64,000 bases of DNA from Pseudomonas sp. R-28-1W-6 (GTDB lineage Bacteria; Pseudomonadota; Gammaproteobacteria; Pseudomonadales; Pseudomonadaceae). Below are positions 44,499 through 53,225 of this stretch, piece by piece (position 1 is the stretch's first letter; every line of letters starts with the position of its first letter). The notes beneath the pieces are model-generated. The model searched no databases. It was not told the DNA's origin and worked only from the letters and a program-made list of their open reading frames with translations. Position numbers and translations under genes: made by a program. The DNA is taken from assembly GCF_009799925.1 (NCBI RefSeq), contig NZ_WELK01000005.1, forward strand, positions 84,404-148,403, in the 5' to 3' direction.

Positions 44499-46334
44499 AT
44501 GAAAAAACTGATGTATTCCGGCGCCGGCCTGCTGCTGATCGCCGCGGCCTTCCTGGCGTTCAACCTGTTCGCCGGGCTGACCCTGAACAACGCCCGTCTC
44601 GACCTGACCGAGCAGAAGCTCTACACCATCTCCGCCGGCACCGAGCAGATCCTCGGCGAGCTGAAGGAGCCGATCGACCTGTACTTCTTCTACTCCGACA
44701 AGTCGGCCCGCGACCTGGCCGTGCTGCGCAATTACGCCACCCGCGTGCAGGAGCTGCTCAAGGCCTACGAGCGCGCGGCCAAGGGCAAGATCACCCTGCA
44801 CGTGGTCGACCCTGAGCCGTTCTCCGAGGACGAGGACAAGGCCGCCAGCTTCGGCCTGCAGGCCGTGCCGGCGAACCAGGACGGCGCGCAGATCTACTTC
44901 GGCCTGGCCGGCACCAATGGCCAGGATGGCAAGCAGATCATCCCGTTCTTCCCGCTGGACCAGGAAGAGCTGCTCGAATACCAGGTCAGCCAGCTGGTGC
45001 AGACCCTGGCTACCCCGCAGCGCCCGGTGGTCGGCGTGCTGTCCGGGCTGCAGATCAACGGCGGCTTCGACATGGCCAGCCGGCAGCCGACGGCGCCCTG
45101 GATGGTGATGGAGGAAGTGCGCCAGCTGTTCCAGATCGAGAGCCTGAAGATCGGCGTCGACCAGATCCCGGAGAAGGTCTCGGTGCTGTTGCTGGTGCAC
45201 CCCAAGCAGCTGCCGGAGCAGACCCTGTACGCCATCGACCAGTTCGTCCTGCGCGGCGGCAAGCTGATGGTGTTCGTCGACCCCTACAGCGAGGCCGACA
45301 CCGGCATGCCGATGCTGCCGGGCGATGGCGCCGAGAAGTCCTCGGATCTCGAGCCGCTGTTCAAGGCCTGGGGCCTGCGCCTGCAGCCGGGCAAGGTACT
45401 CGGTGACGGTTCCTACGCCATGGCCGTGGGCATGGGCCAGGGCCAGCGCCCGGTGCGCCATGCCGGCTGGCTGGGCCTGCAGGCCCGGGCGCTGAACCAG
45501 GACGATGTGAGTACCGCTGGCCTGGAAAGCATCAACGTCGCCACCAGCGGCATCCTCGAACCGCTCGAAGGCGCCAAGACCCAGTTTGTGCCGCTGCTGC
45601 AGAGCTCGGAATACGCCATGCCGTTCGATGCCGCGCGTTTCGCCATGCTGAATAACCCGGAAGAGCTGCTGCGCGATCTGCAGCCGACCGGCGAGCGCTA
45701 TGCCATCGCCGCGCGCATCAGCGGTCCGGTGCAGAGCGCCTACCCGAACGGCATCGAAGGGCGCAAGGACGGCCTCAAGGCGGCGGACAACATCAACGTC
45801 ATCGCCGTGGCCGACACCGACCTGCTGAGCGACCGCATGTGGGTGCAGGTGCAGGACTTCTTCGGCCAGCGCGTGCCGCAGCCGTTCGCCGACAACGCCG
45901 GTTTCGCCATCAATGCCCTGGACAACCTGTCCGGCTCGGACGCGCTGATCAGCGTGCGTTCGCGCGGCCGCTTCAGCCGCCCGTTCGAGGTGGTCGAGGC
46001 GCTGCAACGCGAGGCCGAGGCGCAGTTCCGGGTCAAGGAAGAAGACCTGCAGAAGCGCCTGGGCGAGACCGAGCAGAAACTCGCTGCCCTGCAGCAGAAC
46101 CAGGACCCGAGCAAGGCCATGGAACTGACCCCGGAACAGCAGGCCACCGTGCAGCAGTTCCTCGCCGAGAAGGTGCGCATCCGCAAGGAACTGCGCGAGG
46201 TGCGCTTCCAGCTCAACTCGAAGATCGAGGAACTGGGGCGCACCCTGAAGTTCGTCAACATTGCCTTGGTGCCGCTGCTGCTGACCCTCGGCGTGCTGGC
46301 CCTGTGGCTGTGGCGTCGGCGCAAGGCCGCCTGA
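44499..46334 (+). CDS. GldG-like ABC auxiliary protein
   Basis: 611 residues. One N-terminal transmembrane helix (about 6-28) and one C-terminal helix (about 588-605, LVPLLLTLGVLALWLWRRRKAA) bracket a large, presumably periplasmic domain of the GldG/ABC_transp_aux type. It begins RLDLTEQKLYTISAGTEQILGELKEPIDLYFFYSDKSA, typical of the family. A coiled-coil (about 505-580; EAEAQFRVKEEDLQKRLGETEQKLAALQQ) precedes the last helix. In the Pseudomonas operon that I remember, a DUF4340 gene follows; it is missing here. Confidence 0.87.
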   Translation: MKKLMYSGAGLLLIAAAFLAFNLFAGLTLNNARLDLTEQKLYTISAGTEQILGELKEPIDLYFFYSDKSARDLAVLRNYATRVQELLKAYERAAKGKITLHVVDPEPFSEDEDKAASFGLQAVPANQDGAQIYFGLAGTNGQDGKQIIPFFPLDQEELLEYQVSQLVQTLATPQRPVVGVLSGLQINGGFDMASRQPTAPWMVMEEVRQLFQIESLKIGVDQIPEKVSVLLLVHPKQLPEQTLYAIDQFVLRGGKLMVFVDPYSEADTGMPMLPGDGAEKSSDLEPLFKAWGLRLQPGKVLGDGSYAMAVGMGQGQRPVRHAGWLGLQARALNQDDVSTAGLESINVATSGILEPLEGAKTQFVPLLQSSEYAMPFDAARFAMLNNPEELLRDLQPTGERYAIAARISGPVQSAYPNGIEGRKDGLKAADNINVIAVADTDLLSDRMWVQVQDFFGQRVPQPFADNAGFAINALDNLSGSDALISVRSRGRFSRPFEVVEALQREAEAQFRVKEEDLQKRLGETEQKLAALQQNQDPSKAMELTPEQQATVQQFLAEKVRIRKELREVRFQLNSKIEELGRTLKFVNIALVPLLLTLGVLALWLWRRRKAA

Positions 46335-46408
46335 GAGACCGTTAGGGGCTCGTGAGCCAGGCGCCTCGCCGGCTCACGTACTAACCACGCCATGTTCGCC
46401 TAGGCCCT

Positions 46409-46443
46409 GTAAGGCACCTGCCGGTGCGCGCGGTGCTCCCTAC
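46409..46443. repeat. Degenerate GTAGGG-type inverted repeat
   Basis: GTAAGGCACC at the left and GGTGCTCCCTAC at the right are imperfect reverse complements around GCGCGC. Read on the minus strand it starts GTAGGGAGCACCGCGCGCACC, close to the arm of the perfect repeats at 11795 and 24212. Confidence 0.5.
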
Positions 46444-46467
46444 AGAATTGCCAGGCGGGCCTGTTGA

Positions 46468-46536
46468 TCGGAGCCGCAACAGTACTGGCGGCTGGCGAAA
46501 AAGCTGACCGATCCGCTCGCCGCGGTGCCGGTTTAA
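46468..46536 (+). pseudogene. Possible 3' remnant of a deleted gene
   Basis: Twenty-two codons, open from just after a TGA at 46465 to a TAA at 46534. They read SEPQQYWRLAKKLTDPLAAV plus PV, with mostly G or C in the third position, like neighbouring genes. The composition resembles a protein C terminus and it lies where a DUF4340 gene would end. It may be chance; no upstream part of such a gene is visible. Confidence 0.25.
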
Positions 46537-46546
46537 ATGGCTGCAG

Positions 46547-46576
46547 GCCACGCCGCGCGTGGCTTGCGGGCTGTTT
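46547..46576 (+). terminator. Hairpin with short T run before the cold-shock promoter
   Basis: GCCACGC-CGC-GCGTGGC (46547-46563) is a perfect 7-bp stem followed nine bases later by TTTT. It would insulate the cold-shock promoter from upstream transcription. Confidence 0.4.
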
Positions 46577-46586
46577 TAAAAAGTCC

Positions 46587-46614
46587 TTGGCAGCCTCTTA
46601 AGTTGTTTTATACT
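46587..46614 (+). promoter_or_regulatory. Sigma70 promoter of the cold-shock gene
   Basis: TTGGCA (46587-46592), 16-bp spacer, TATACT (46609-46614). Predicted start near 46621 gives a leader of about 140 nt before the ATG at 46760, in keeping with cold-shock messages. Confidence 0.65.
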
Positions 46615-46759
46615 CGCGAAGCGGTCGCATTAGGAACGCCATTCGCGTGGCCCTGGCCCTGCTTGTCGGGCCGGAGCTGCGCGTAGCCGAGGGACGTTCT
46701 TGCTGAACCGTCGAGGCCCATGCGGGCAATAAAAACAATGAGAGTCGAGGGAAGTGGCA

Positions 46760-46969
46760 ATGGCTGATCGTGAGACCGGAACCGTCAAGTGGTTCAATGA
46801 TTCCAAGGGCTATGGCTTCATTCAGCGGGGCAGCGGCCCGGACGTGTTCGTCCACTACCGCGCCATCCGCGGAGAGGGGCATCGCTCGCTGGTCGAGGGC
46901 CAGCAGGTCGAGTTTTCCGTGATCCAGGGGCAGAAGGGCCTGCAGGCGGAAGACGTCTCCCAGCTCTGA
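46760..46969 (+). CDS. Cold-shock domain protein (CspA/CspD family)
   Basis: 69 residues, a single cold-shock OB-fold. RNP1 KGYGFI is at 16-21 and RNP2 VFVHY at 29-33; WFN at 11-13 completes the nucleic-acid face. Closest to the Pseudomonas paralogue often called CspD ([31 protein letters not shown]). It binds single-stranded RNA or DNA. The ATG at 46760 follows GAGGGAA at rather long spacing; a GTG two codons earlier is possible. A strong terminator follows, so it is monocistronic. The long leader suggests post-transcriptional temperature or growth-phase control. Confidence 0.92.
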   Translation: MADRETGTVKWFNDSKGYGFIQRGSGPDVFVHYRAIRGEGHRSLVEGQQVEFSVIQGQKGLQAEDVSQL

Positions 46970-46992
46970 TCCAGGCCACTCGCCGCATGCAA

Positions 46993-47022
46993 AAGGCCCG
47001 TCAATGACGGGCCTTCTGTTTT
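46993..47022. terminator. Rho-independent terminator after the cold-shock gene
   Basis: AAGGCCCGTC (46993-47002) pairs with GACGGGCCTT (47006-47015), followed by CTGTTTT. Upstream AAAA allows it also to stop the convergent gene ending at 47035. Confidence 0.88.
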
Positions 47023-47034
47023 CCGGGCGGCGAC

Positions 47035-47406
47035 TCAGTCGGTGCGCCAGATGATCTCTTCCTCGCCGTCGGCGCTGATGCGGATCCAGCGGTCGGCGGT
47101 CTCGATGCTTTCCTCCTCGTCCCAGCCGCCGGGTGCGCAGCGCACTTCCACGTTGAGCGCGGCGAAGGCGGCGCGGGCGCAGGCCAGGTCGTCGTCCCAG
47201 GGTGTGGCGTCGCTTTCCAGATACAGGCTGTGCCACTTGCCCACCGCCTTCGGCAGCCAGGTCACCGGCACGTCGCCGGCGCGGCACTTGAAGGTCTGGC
47301 CCTGCTGGTGCCATTCGCTGACCGGGCCGATGGCCTGGCCCAGCCAGGCGGCGATGGCCTTGTGATCGGCGTCCTTGAGGTAGATCTCGATATCGGGTTG
47401 GCGCAT
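47035..47406 (-). CDS. Conserved small protein of unknown function
   Basis: 123 residues. It begins MRQPDIEIYLKDADHKAIAAWLGQAIGPVSEWHQQGQTFKCRAGDVPVTWLPKAVGKWHSLYLESD, looks like a compact alpha/beta domain, and ends DGEEEIIWRTD. No signal peptide or membrane segment. From memory a similar hypothetical gene sits between the cold-shock gene and rlmA in P. aeruginosa. It lies 10 bp after the rlmA stop and so is the last gene of a dapE-rlmA unit. ATG 47406 is preferred to the in-frame start at 47475, which overlaps rlmA. Function unknown. Confidence 0.74.
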   Translation of the reverse strand: MRQPDIEIYLKDADHKAIAAWLGQAIGPVSEWHQQGQTFKCRAGDVPVTWLPKAVGKWHSLYLESDATPWDDDLACARAAFAALNVEVRCAPGGWDEEESIETADRWIRISADGEEEIIWRTD

Positions 47407-47416
47407 GAGGGTGTCC

Positions 47417-48223
47417 CTAGAGTTTCTCGATCCAATCGTAGCGAATGGCGACGGTAACTTCGAAGTCTTCGGCAATCACCGCCGCGCGGCGTTCGGCGCT
47501 GGCGCGCCAGCCGTGCGGGGTCATGGCCAGCAGGTCGGCGCGGGCCTGGCTGCTGGTCAGGTTCAGGGCAAAGCGCAGGGTTTCGCTGTGGGCCAGGCGC
47601 ATGCCCGGCGGAATCAGGCCGAGGTGCTTCTGCTCGTCATAGTCGCGCACCTCGTCGTACAGCTTCTGCCGCAGCTGCATCAGGTGCTCGGCGGTCGGCC
47701 CCATGCGCAGCAGGCCGCCGCCGGGAGCGAGCAGGCGCAGCGCTTCCTGCCAGTCGAGCGGGCTGAACACGCTGGCCAGCAGGTTGCAGCTGGCATCCGC
47801 CAGGGGCACGCGGGCCATGCTCGCCACCAGCCAGGTCAGTTGAGGCGCACGTTTGCAGGCCCGTTTGACCGCCTCGCGGGAGATGTCCAGGGCATAGCCG
47901 TCGGCGTCAGGCAGCAACTCGGCGAGCTGGGCGGTGTAGTAGCCCTCGCCGCAGCCGATATCCAGCCAGCGCTGTGGGGCGCGCTCGGCGGCCAGTTCGG
48001 CCAGGCGCCGGGCCAGCGGCGCGTAGTGGCCGCCATCGAGGAAGCGTCGACGGGCCTCGACCATGGCGGCGTTGTCGCCCGGGTCGCGGCTGTTCTTATG
48101 CTGTACCGGCAGCAGATTCAGGTAACCCTGGCGCGCACGATCGAAGCGGTGGTTGGCCGGGCAGGCCACGCCGTTGTCGACGAGGCTCAGCGCCTGCTGG
48201 CAGATCGGGCAGGTCAGACTCAT
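47417..48223 (-). CDS. rlmA: 23S rRNA (guanine745-N1)-methyltransferase
   Basis: 268 residues. An N-terminal zinc finger is formed by Cys5, Cys8, Cys21 and His25 (TCPICQQ...ACPANHRFD), followed by the linker [29 protein letters not shown], both diagnostic for RlmA. The SAM-binding motif is [17 protein letters not shown]. It methylates G745 of helix 35 in 23S rRNA. Its start overlaps the dapE stop by four bases (ATGA), so the two genes are translationally coupled even though their functions are unrelated. Confidence 0.93.
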   Translation of the reverse strand: MSLTCPICQQALSLVDNGVACPANHRFDRARQGYLNLLPVQHKNSRDPGDNAAMVEARRRFLDGGHYAPLARRLAELAAERAPQRWLDIGCGEGYYTAQLAELLPDADGYALDISREAVKRACKRAPQLTWLVASMARVPLADASCNLLASVFSPLDWQEALRLLAPGGGLLRMGPTAEHLMQLRQKLYDEVRDYDEQKHLGLIPPGMRLAHSETLRFALNLTSSQARADLLAMTPHGWRASAERRAAVIAEDFEVTVAIRYDWIEKL

Positions 48224-49359
48224 GCGAGCAGATTGACCAGGGTTTGATAGTAGATTTCGGTCAGCACATCCAGGTCGCTGGCCAGCACGCGCTCGTCGAT
48301 CTGGTGGATGGTGGCGTTGACCGGGCCCAACTCGACCACCTGGGTACCCAAGGTGGCGATGAAGCGTCCGTCCGAGGTGCCGCCGGAGGTGGAGGGCGTG
48401 GTTTCGCGGCCGGTGACGCTCTTGATGCTGGCGGCCACAGCGTCGAGCAGGTCGCCCGGCTGGGTGAGGAACGGCAGGCCGGACAGCGCCCAGTCCAGCT
48501 CGTAGTCCAGGCCGTGCTTGTCGAGGATGGCGCGCACGCGCTGCTGCAGGCCTTCGACGGTGGATTCAGTGGAGAAGCGGAAGTTGAACACCGCTTTCAG
48601 CTCACCGGGAATCACGTTGGTGGCGCCGGTGCCGGAGTTGAGGTTGGAGACCTGGAAGCTGGTCGGCGGGAAGTAGGCGTTGCCGTTGTCCCAGTGCTCG
48701 GCGGCCAGCTCGGCCAGGGCCGGCGCGGCCAGGTGGATGGGGTTGCGGGCCAGGTGCGGGTAGGCCACGTGGCCCTGCTTGCCGCGCACGGTGAGGGTGC
48801 AGCCGAGCGAGCCGCGGCGGCCGTTCTTGACCACGTCACCGACCAGGGTGGTGCTCGACGGTTCGCCGACGATGCACCAGTCCAGGCGCTCGCCGCGTTC
48901 GCGCAGGCGTTCGACCACGGCCTTGGTGCCGTGGTGGGCCGGGCCTTCCTCGTCGCTGGTGATTAGGAAGGTGATCGCGCCCTTGTGCTTCGGGTGGTCG
49001 GCGACGAAGCGCTCGACGGCGATGATCATCGACGCCAGGCTGCCCTTCATGTCCGCCGCTCCGCGGCCGCAGAGCATGCCCTGGGCGTCGATCAGCGCAT
49101 CGAACGGCTGGTGCTGCCAGGACTGCAGCGGGCCGGTCGGCACCACGTCGGTATGCCCGGCGAAGCACAGCACCGGGCCGTCACCACCGCGGCGGGCCCA
49201 GAAGTTGTCCACCTCCTCGATGCGCATCGGCTCCAGCGCGAAGCCGGCGGCGGCCAGGCGGCGCATCATCAGCTCCTGGCAGCCTTCGTCGACCGGGGTC
49301 ACGGACGGGCGGCGGATCAGGTCGCAGGCAAGCTCGAGGGTGGGGGAGAGGGCGGTCAT
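48220..49359 (-). CDS. dapE: Succinyl-diaminopimelate desuccinylase
   Basis: 379 residues of the M20 metallopeptidase family. Metal ligands are seen in [12 protein letters not shown] (His69), GRGAADMKG (bridging Asp), SDEEGPA (catalytic and ligand Glu) and the C-terminal His of [10 protein letters not shown]. It releases succinate from N-succinyl-LL-2,6-diaminopimelate using two Zn2+, late in lysine and peptidoglycan precursor synthesis. dapD and dapC for the preceding steps are at 55.6-58.2 kb. ATG 49359 is preferred over a GTG three codons upstream. A strong hairpin at 49402 separates it from the glucan synthase gene. Confidence 0.94.
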   Translation of the reverse strand: MTALSPTLELACDLIRRPSVTPVDEGCQELMMRRLAAAGFALEPMRIEEVDNFWARRGGDGPVLCFAGHTDVVPTGPLQSWQHQPFDALIDAQGMLCGRGAADMKGSLASMIIAVERFVADHPKHKGAITFLITSDEEGPAHHGTKAVVERLRERGERLDWCIVGEPSSTTLVGDVVKNGRRGSLGCTLTVRGKQGHVAYPHLARNPIHLAAPALAELAAEHWDNGNAYFPPTSFQVSNLNSGTGATNVIPGELKAVFNFRFSTESTVEGLQQRVRAILDKHGLDYELDWALSGLPFLTQPGDLLDAVAASIKSVTGRETTPSTSGGTSDGRFIATLGTQVVELGPVNATIHQIDERVLASDLDVLTEIYYQTLVNLLA

Positions 49360-49401
49360 GGATAACACTCAAGGCGCGGAAAAGGCGCATATCTTAAAGC
49401 A

Positions 49402-49426
49402 AAACGGCGGCCCAAGGCCGCCGTTT
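49402..49426 (-). terminator. Rho-independent terminator of the ndvB-like gene
   Basis: AAACGGCGGCC-CAA-GGCCGCCGTTT is a perfect 11-bp stem. On the minus strand it ends in TTTTGCTTT, 18 bp past the stop codon at 49444. Confidence 0.88.
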
Positions 49427-49443
49427 CGACAGGCAGAAACGAC

Positions 49444-52041
49444 TCAGACCGGGGCCGTGGCCTCGTCCTCGCTCGCTTCCACCGGCTTGGGCAGGGACGA
49501 CAGCAGAGCCATGATCAGCGCGGCCAGGTACGGCAGCGACTGCACCAGGAGCATGGCCACCCAGAACTTTACGTCGGCGCTGGGCAGGCCCTGGACGATG
49601 CCGATGCCCAGTGCCGCGCCCCACAGCAGGAGCATGATGAACACTTCCTCGCGGGCCTCGGCCAGGGCCACCAGGATGCCGTGGTTGCTGGCCATCTTCG
49701 GCGTGCGGAAGAACGGGATGGTCTTGGTGAACGCCCCGTACAGCACGGCCTTGGCGATGGTGTGCGACAGCGCCAGGCCGGCGATGGCCGCCTGGAACGA
49801 GCGCACCAGATCGACACCCACCGCGCGGCGGTAGAGGAACAGGATCTTGCCGAACTTGAAGAAGAACAGCGCCAGCGGCGGGATGGCGAAGATCATCAGC
49901 GGCGGGTCGACCCGCTGCGGCACGATGATCATGGCCGCCGACCAGAGCAGGGCGCCGATGGTGAAGAAGATGTTCAGGCCATCGGCGACCCACGGCAGCC
50001 AGCCGGCGATGAAGTGGTAGCGCTGGCCCGGCTGTAGCTCGGAGCCCTTGCCGAGGAACAGGCTGCGCGCATGGCCCTTCATGATCTGGATGGCGCCATA
50101 GGCCCAGCGGAAACGCTGTTTCTTGTAGTCGATGAAGGTGTCCGGCATCAGCCCCTGGCCGAAGCTCTGGTGGGCGTAGGCGGCGGCGTAGCCCTTCTCG
50201 AACACGCGCAGGCCGAGCTCGGCGTCCTCGCAGATGGTCCAGTCGGCCCACTGCAGCTCGTCCATCACCGTGCGGCGGATCATGGTCATGGTGCCGTGCT
50301 GGATGATCGCGTTGCGGTCGTTGCGGGTGACCATGCCGATGTGGAAGAAGCCCTTGTACTCGGCGTAGCAGAGCTTCTTGAAGGTGCTTTCGTTGCCGTC
50401 GCGGTAGTCCTGCGGCGACTGCACCACGGCGATCTTCGGGTCGGCGAAGTGCGGCACCATGTGCTTGAGCCAGTTCTTGTCGACGCAGTAGTCGGAGTCG
50501 ATCACCGCCACCACTTCGGCATCCGGTGCGGTGTGCGGCAGGATGTAGTTCAGCGCGCCGCCCTTGAAGCCGTGCAGCGGCGCCACGTGGAAGAAGCGGA
50601 AGCGCGGGCCGAGCTGCTCGCAGTAGGCCTGCACCGGCTCCCACACGGCCGGGTCCTTGGTGTTGTTGTCGATGATCAGGACTTCGTAGTCCGGATAGTC
50701 GAGGGCGGCCAGGGCGTCGAGGGTCTGTTTGACCATCTCCGGCGGCTCGTTGTAGCAGGGCACGTGGATCGACACCTTGGGCCGGTAGGCGGTGTCGGTC
50801 AGCACCGGCAGGAACGGCCGGCGGCGGGTGCGGGTCCAGGCGGTCTCGGCCAGCTCGTGGGCCTCGGTGATCAGCACGATGAACACGCCGAAGGCGCCGA
50901 TGCCCAGCAGCAGGCCGACTATGGTGCTGAACCAGGTGCTGTACTGCTGGCTGTAGTCGTAGCCGATCCACACCAGCACCGAGCCGCCGGCGAAGGCGAC
51001 GAAGGTCAGGAAGGTGCGCCCGCGCTGGCGCAGGGCGCTGCCGTCGATCAGCATCAGGGCCAGGGTCAGCAGGGCCAGGACCACCGAGGCGATGGCCAGC
51101 AGGCGCCATTGCGGAATGGCCACCACCGGGCCTTCGAAGGCGAACTTGGCCTGGCGGTCGAGGTTGTACACGCCCCAGTAGGCGCCCACCGAGCCTTCGT
51201 CGCTGGCCTTCCACGGCTGGTCGAAGGCCTCGATGACGAAGTAGTTGTAGCCCTTGGCGTTCAGCGCGTTGACCAGGGTGCGCAGGTAGATGGCCTGGTC
51301 CGCCTGGGAGGCGTCGGCGCCGCCACGCATGCGGCCGTTGCTCGGCCAGCCCACTTCGGAGAGCAGCAGGGGTTTCTTCGGGAACAGCTTCTTAAGGTCC
51401 TTGGCGCGTTCGAGGACGAACTCGGTGGAGTCCTCCATCGGCACGAACTCCCAGTAGGGCAGCACGTGGGCAGCGATCAGATCGGTGTGCTTGGCCAGCT
51501 CGGGGTATTCCTGCCAGATGTGCCACTGCTCGGAGGTGGTCACCGGCACCTTGACCGCGGCGCGCACCCGGTCGAGGTAGGCGATCAGGTTCTCCGGGGT
51601 CACTTCGCGGCGGAACAGGGCTTCGTTGCCGACCACCACGCGAACCACGCTGCGCGAGTCGTTGGCGATCTCGATGGCCTTGGCGATCTCCCGTTCGTTG
51701 CGTTCCAGATCGGGGCTGATCCAGATGCCGAGGGTCACGCGCAGGCCGAACTCTTCGGCCAGGTAGGGGATCTTGGCCAGCTCGCCATCCACCGAATAGG
51801 TGCGGATGTTGTCGGTCTGGCTGCTCAGCAGTTCGAGGTCTGCGCGGATCTGCGCATCGCTCGGGTAGGTGTTCTGCTGGGGATTCTGCCCGGCACGGAA
51901 GGGCGAGAAGGAATAGCCGGAGATCTGCTCGGGCCAGTCCGGTGCGCTGACCGGGCGGTTGTAGAGTGCCCAGATGCCAGTGAACAGGGCGGCGACCGCC
52001 ACGAAGACTGCCAGATTGAGTCCGAATTTACGCGTTGGCAT
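49444..52041 (-). CDS. ndvB: Beta-glucan synthase: GH17-like domain fused to membrane GT2 (NdvB-like)
   Basis: 865 residues. After a first transmembrane helix (8-27) comes a GH17-like beta-glucanase or transglycosylase domain (about 38-300) with acid/base candidate Glu140 in VVGNEALF and nucleophile candidate Glu229 in LLLSEVGWPSNG. Further helices lead to a GT2 processive glycosyltransferase domain (VSIHVPCYNEPPEM, AVIDSDYCVD, EDAELGLRVFEKGY and QRFRWAYG, the Q..RW motif), then about five more helices. This is the layout of P. aeruginosa NdvB, which makes cyclic beta-1,3-glucans linked to biofilm antibiotic tolerance. ATG 52041 is chosen; the longer frame lacks similarity. Confidence 0.9.
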   Translation of the reverse strand: MPTRKFGLNLAVFVAVAALFTGIWALYNRPVSAPDWPEQISGYSFSPFRAGQNPQQNTYPSDAQIRADLELLSSQTDNIRTYSVDGELAKIPYLAEEFGLRVTLGIWISPDLERNEREIAKAIEIANDSRSVVRVVVGNEALFRREVTPENLIAYLDRVRAAVKVPVTTSEQWHIWQEYPELAKHTDLIAAHVLPYWEFVPMEDSTEFVLERAKDLKKLFPKKPLLLSEVGWPSNGRMRGGADASQADQAIYLRTLVNALNAKGYNYFVIEAFDQPWKASDEGSVGAYWGVYNLDRQAKFAFEGPVVAIPQWRLLAIASVVLALLTLALMLIDGSALRQRGRTFLTFVAFAGGSVLVWIGYDYSQQYSTWFSTIVGLLLGIGAFGVFIVLITEAHELAETAWTRTRRRPFLPVLTDTAYRPKVSIHVPCYNEPPEMVKQTLDALAALDYPDYEVLIIDNNTKDPAVWEPVQAYCEQLGPRFRFFHVAPLHGFKGGALNYILPHTAPDAEVVAVIDSDYCVDKNWLKHMVPHFADPKIAVVQSPQDYRDGNESTFKKLCYAEYKGFFHIGMVTRNDRNAIIQHGTMTMIRRTVMDELQWADWTICEDAELGLRVFEKGYAAAYAHQSFGQGLMPDTFIDYKKQRFRWAYGAIQIMKGHARSLFLGKGSELQPGQRYHFIAGWLPWVADGLNIFFTIGALLWSAAMIIVPQRVDPPLMIFAIPPLALFFFKFGKILFLYRRAVGVDLVRSFQAAIAGLALSHTIAKAVLYGAFTKTIPFFRTPKMASNHGILVALAEAREEVFIMLLLWGAALGIGIVQGLPSADVKFWVAMLLVQSLPYLAALIMALLSSLPKPVEASEDEATAPV

Positions 52042-52294
52042 AGCTGTTTTCAGGTTCCGCAGGGTGGAACAGGGGAGTTTCCGGCGAACGCCGGTCGGCG
52101 CGCATGCTACTCCGCCGCCTGTTACCTGTATAGCATCGGCCGGGCCCGCTGTTGGCGGGGCTTTGCCGTTGGGCAACAGCCGTCCGGAAATATTCGCCGG
52201 GCACGGCGCGCACCGCACTCGCACAGCGTTGCGGCGCAGGTGAGTCTGGCGCCCGGGGCCCTTATAATGCCGGCCGGTTTGCGAGGGTGGTGGC

Positions 52295-53107
52295 ATGGCT
52301 ACAGATGATCAGCGTTTCGGCGGAATTGCCCGGCTCTACGGCCTGGAGGGGCTGCAGCGCCTGCAGGCGGCGCATGTGGCCGTGGTCGGCATCGGCGGTG
52401 TGGGCTCCTGGGCGGCCGAGGCGCTGGCGCGCTCGGGGGTGGGCGAGATTTCCCTGTTCGACCTGGACGACGTCTGCATCACCAACACCAACCGCCAGGT
52501 ACATGCCCTGACTGGCGCGGTGGGCAAGGCAAAGGTCGAGGTGATGGCCGAGCGCATCCGCGCCATCAACCCGGCCTGCGTGGTGCATGCGGTGGCCGAT
52601 TTCGTCACTCGCGAGACCATGGCCGAGTACATCACCGAGGAACTGGATGCGGTGATCGACTGCATCGACAGCGTGGCGGCCAAGGCGGCGCTGATCTCCT
52701 GGTGCAAGCGGCGCAAGATCCAGATCGTCGCCACCGGGGGCGCCGGCGGCCAGGTCGACCCGACCAAGATCGAGATCGCCGACCTGAACAAGACGGTCAA
52801 CGACCCGCTGATCGCCAAGGTGCGCTCGCTGCTGCGCCGCGACTACAACTTCTCGCGCACCCCGGGGCGCACCTACAGCATCACCTGCGTCTACTCGCGC
52901 GAGCAGCTGCGCTACCCGTTGCCCGACGGCAGCGTGTGCCTGAGCAAGGTCATGCCGGGCGACGGCACGCGCCTGGACTGCGCCGGCGGCTTCGGTTCGG
53001 CGATGATGGTGACCGCCAGCTTCGGCATGGTCGCCGCGGCGAAAATCATCGACAAGCTGGTGGCCGGGGCCCGGCGCCCGGCGGAACGGGCGGGCAAACC
53101 GGCCTGA
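52295..53107 (+). CDS. tcdA: tRNA ct6A37 synthase (TcdA/CsdL)
   Basis: 270 residues of the E1/MoeB-ThiF fold. The nucleotide-binding loop VVGIGGVGSWAAEALARSGVG starts near residue 30, followed by ISLFDLDDVCITNTNRQ, and IDCIDSVAAKAALI further on. TcdA activates the carboxyl of t6A37 with ATP and closes the ring to give cyclic t6A. In E. coli it works with CsdA and CsdE; both genes lie close by at 53.9-55.5 kb. TsaB at 29.6 kb belongs to the preceding modification step. A TATAAT -10-like hexamer is at 52263-52268, with no convincing -35. ATG 52295 suits the family N terminus. Confidence 0.94.
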   Translation: MATDDQRFGGIARLYGLEGLQRLQAAHVAVVGIGGVGSWAAEALARSGVGEISLFDLDDVCITNTNRQVHALTGAVGKAKVEVMAERIRAINPACVVHAVADFVTRETMAEYITEELDAVIDCIDSVAAKAALISWCKRRKIQIVATGGAGGQVDPTKIEIADLNKTVNDPLIAKVRSLLRRDYNFSRTPGRTYSITCVYSREQLRYPLPDGSVCLSKVMPGDGTRLDCAGGFGSAMMVTASFGMVAAAKIIDKLVAGARRPAERAGKPA

Positions 53108-53225
53108 CCCGCGGTTTTTCTGCCGCGCGGGGCGGCGCCAGGCCCTATAATCGCCGCTTGCCCGCCTGCCGGATTCCCCGCGCCCAGCCCGCCGATGTCG
53201 GCTGCGGCCTGAACGAGATGCTCCC

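Larger units (their letters stand above)
46335..46759. other. 425-bp intergenic region with repeats and a possible deletion scar
   Basis: No complete gene. In order it holds a hairpin (46351-46378, arms CGTGAGCC/GGCTCACG), a degraded GTAGGG-type repeat (46409-46443), a short open tail (46468-46536), a hairpin with a T run (46547-46576), and a promoter with long leader for the cold-shock gene (46587 onward). Confidence 0.6.

Noticed and set aside
50071..52308. Plus-strand open frame opposite the ndvB-like gene, and similarly 58265-60286 opposite glnD
   Set aside because: Both mirror strongly supported minus-strand genes and show no recognisable domain or ribosome-binding site.
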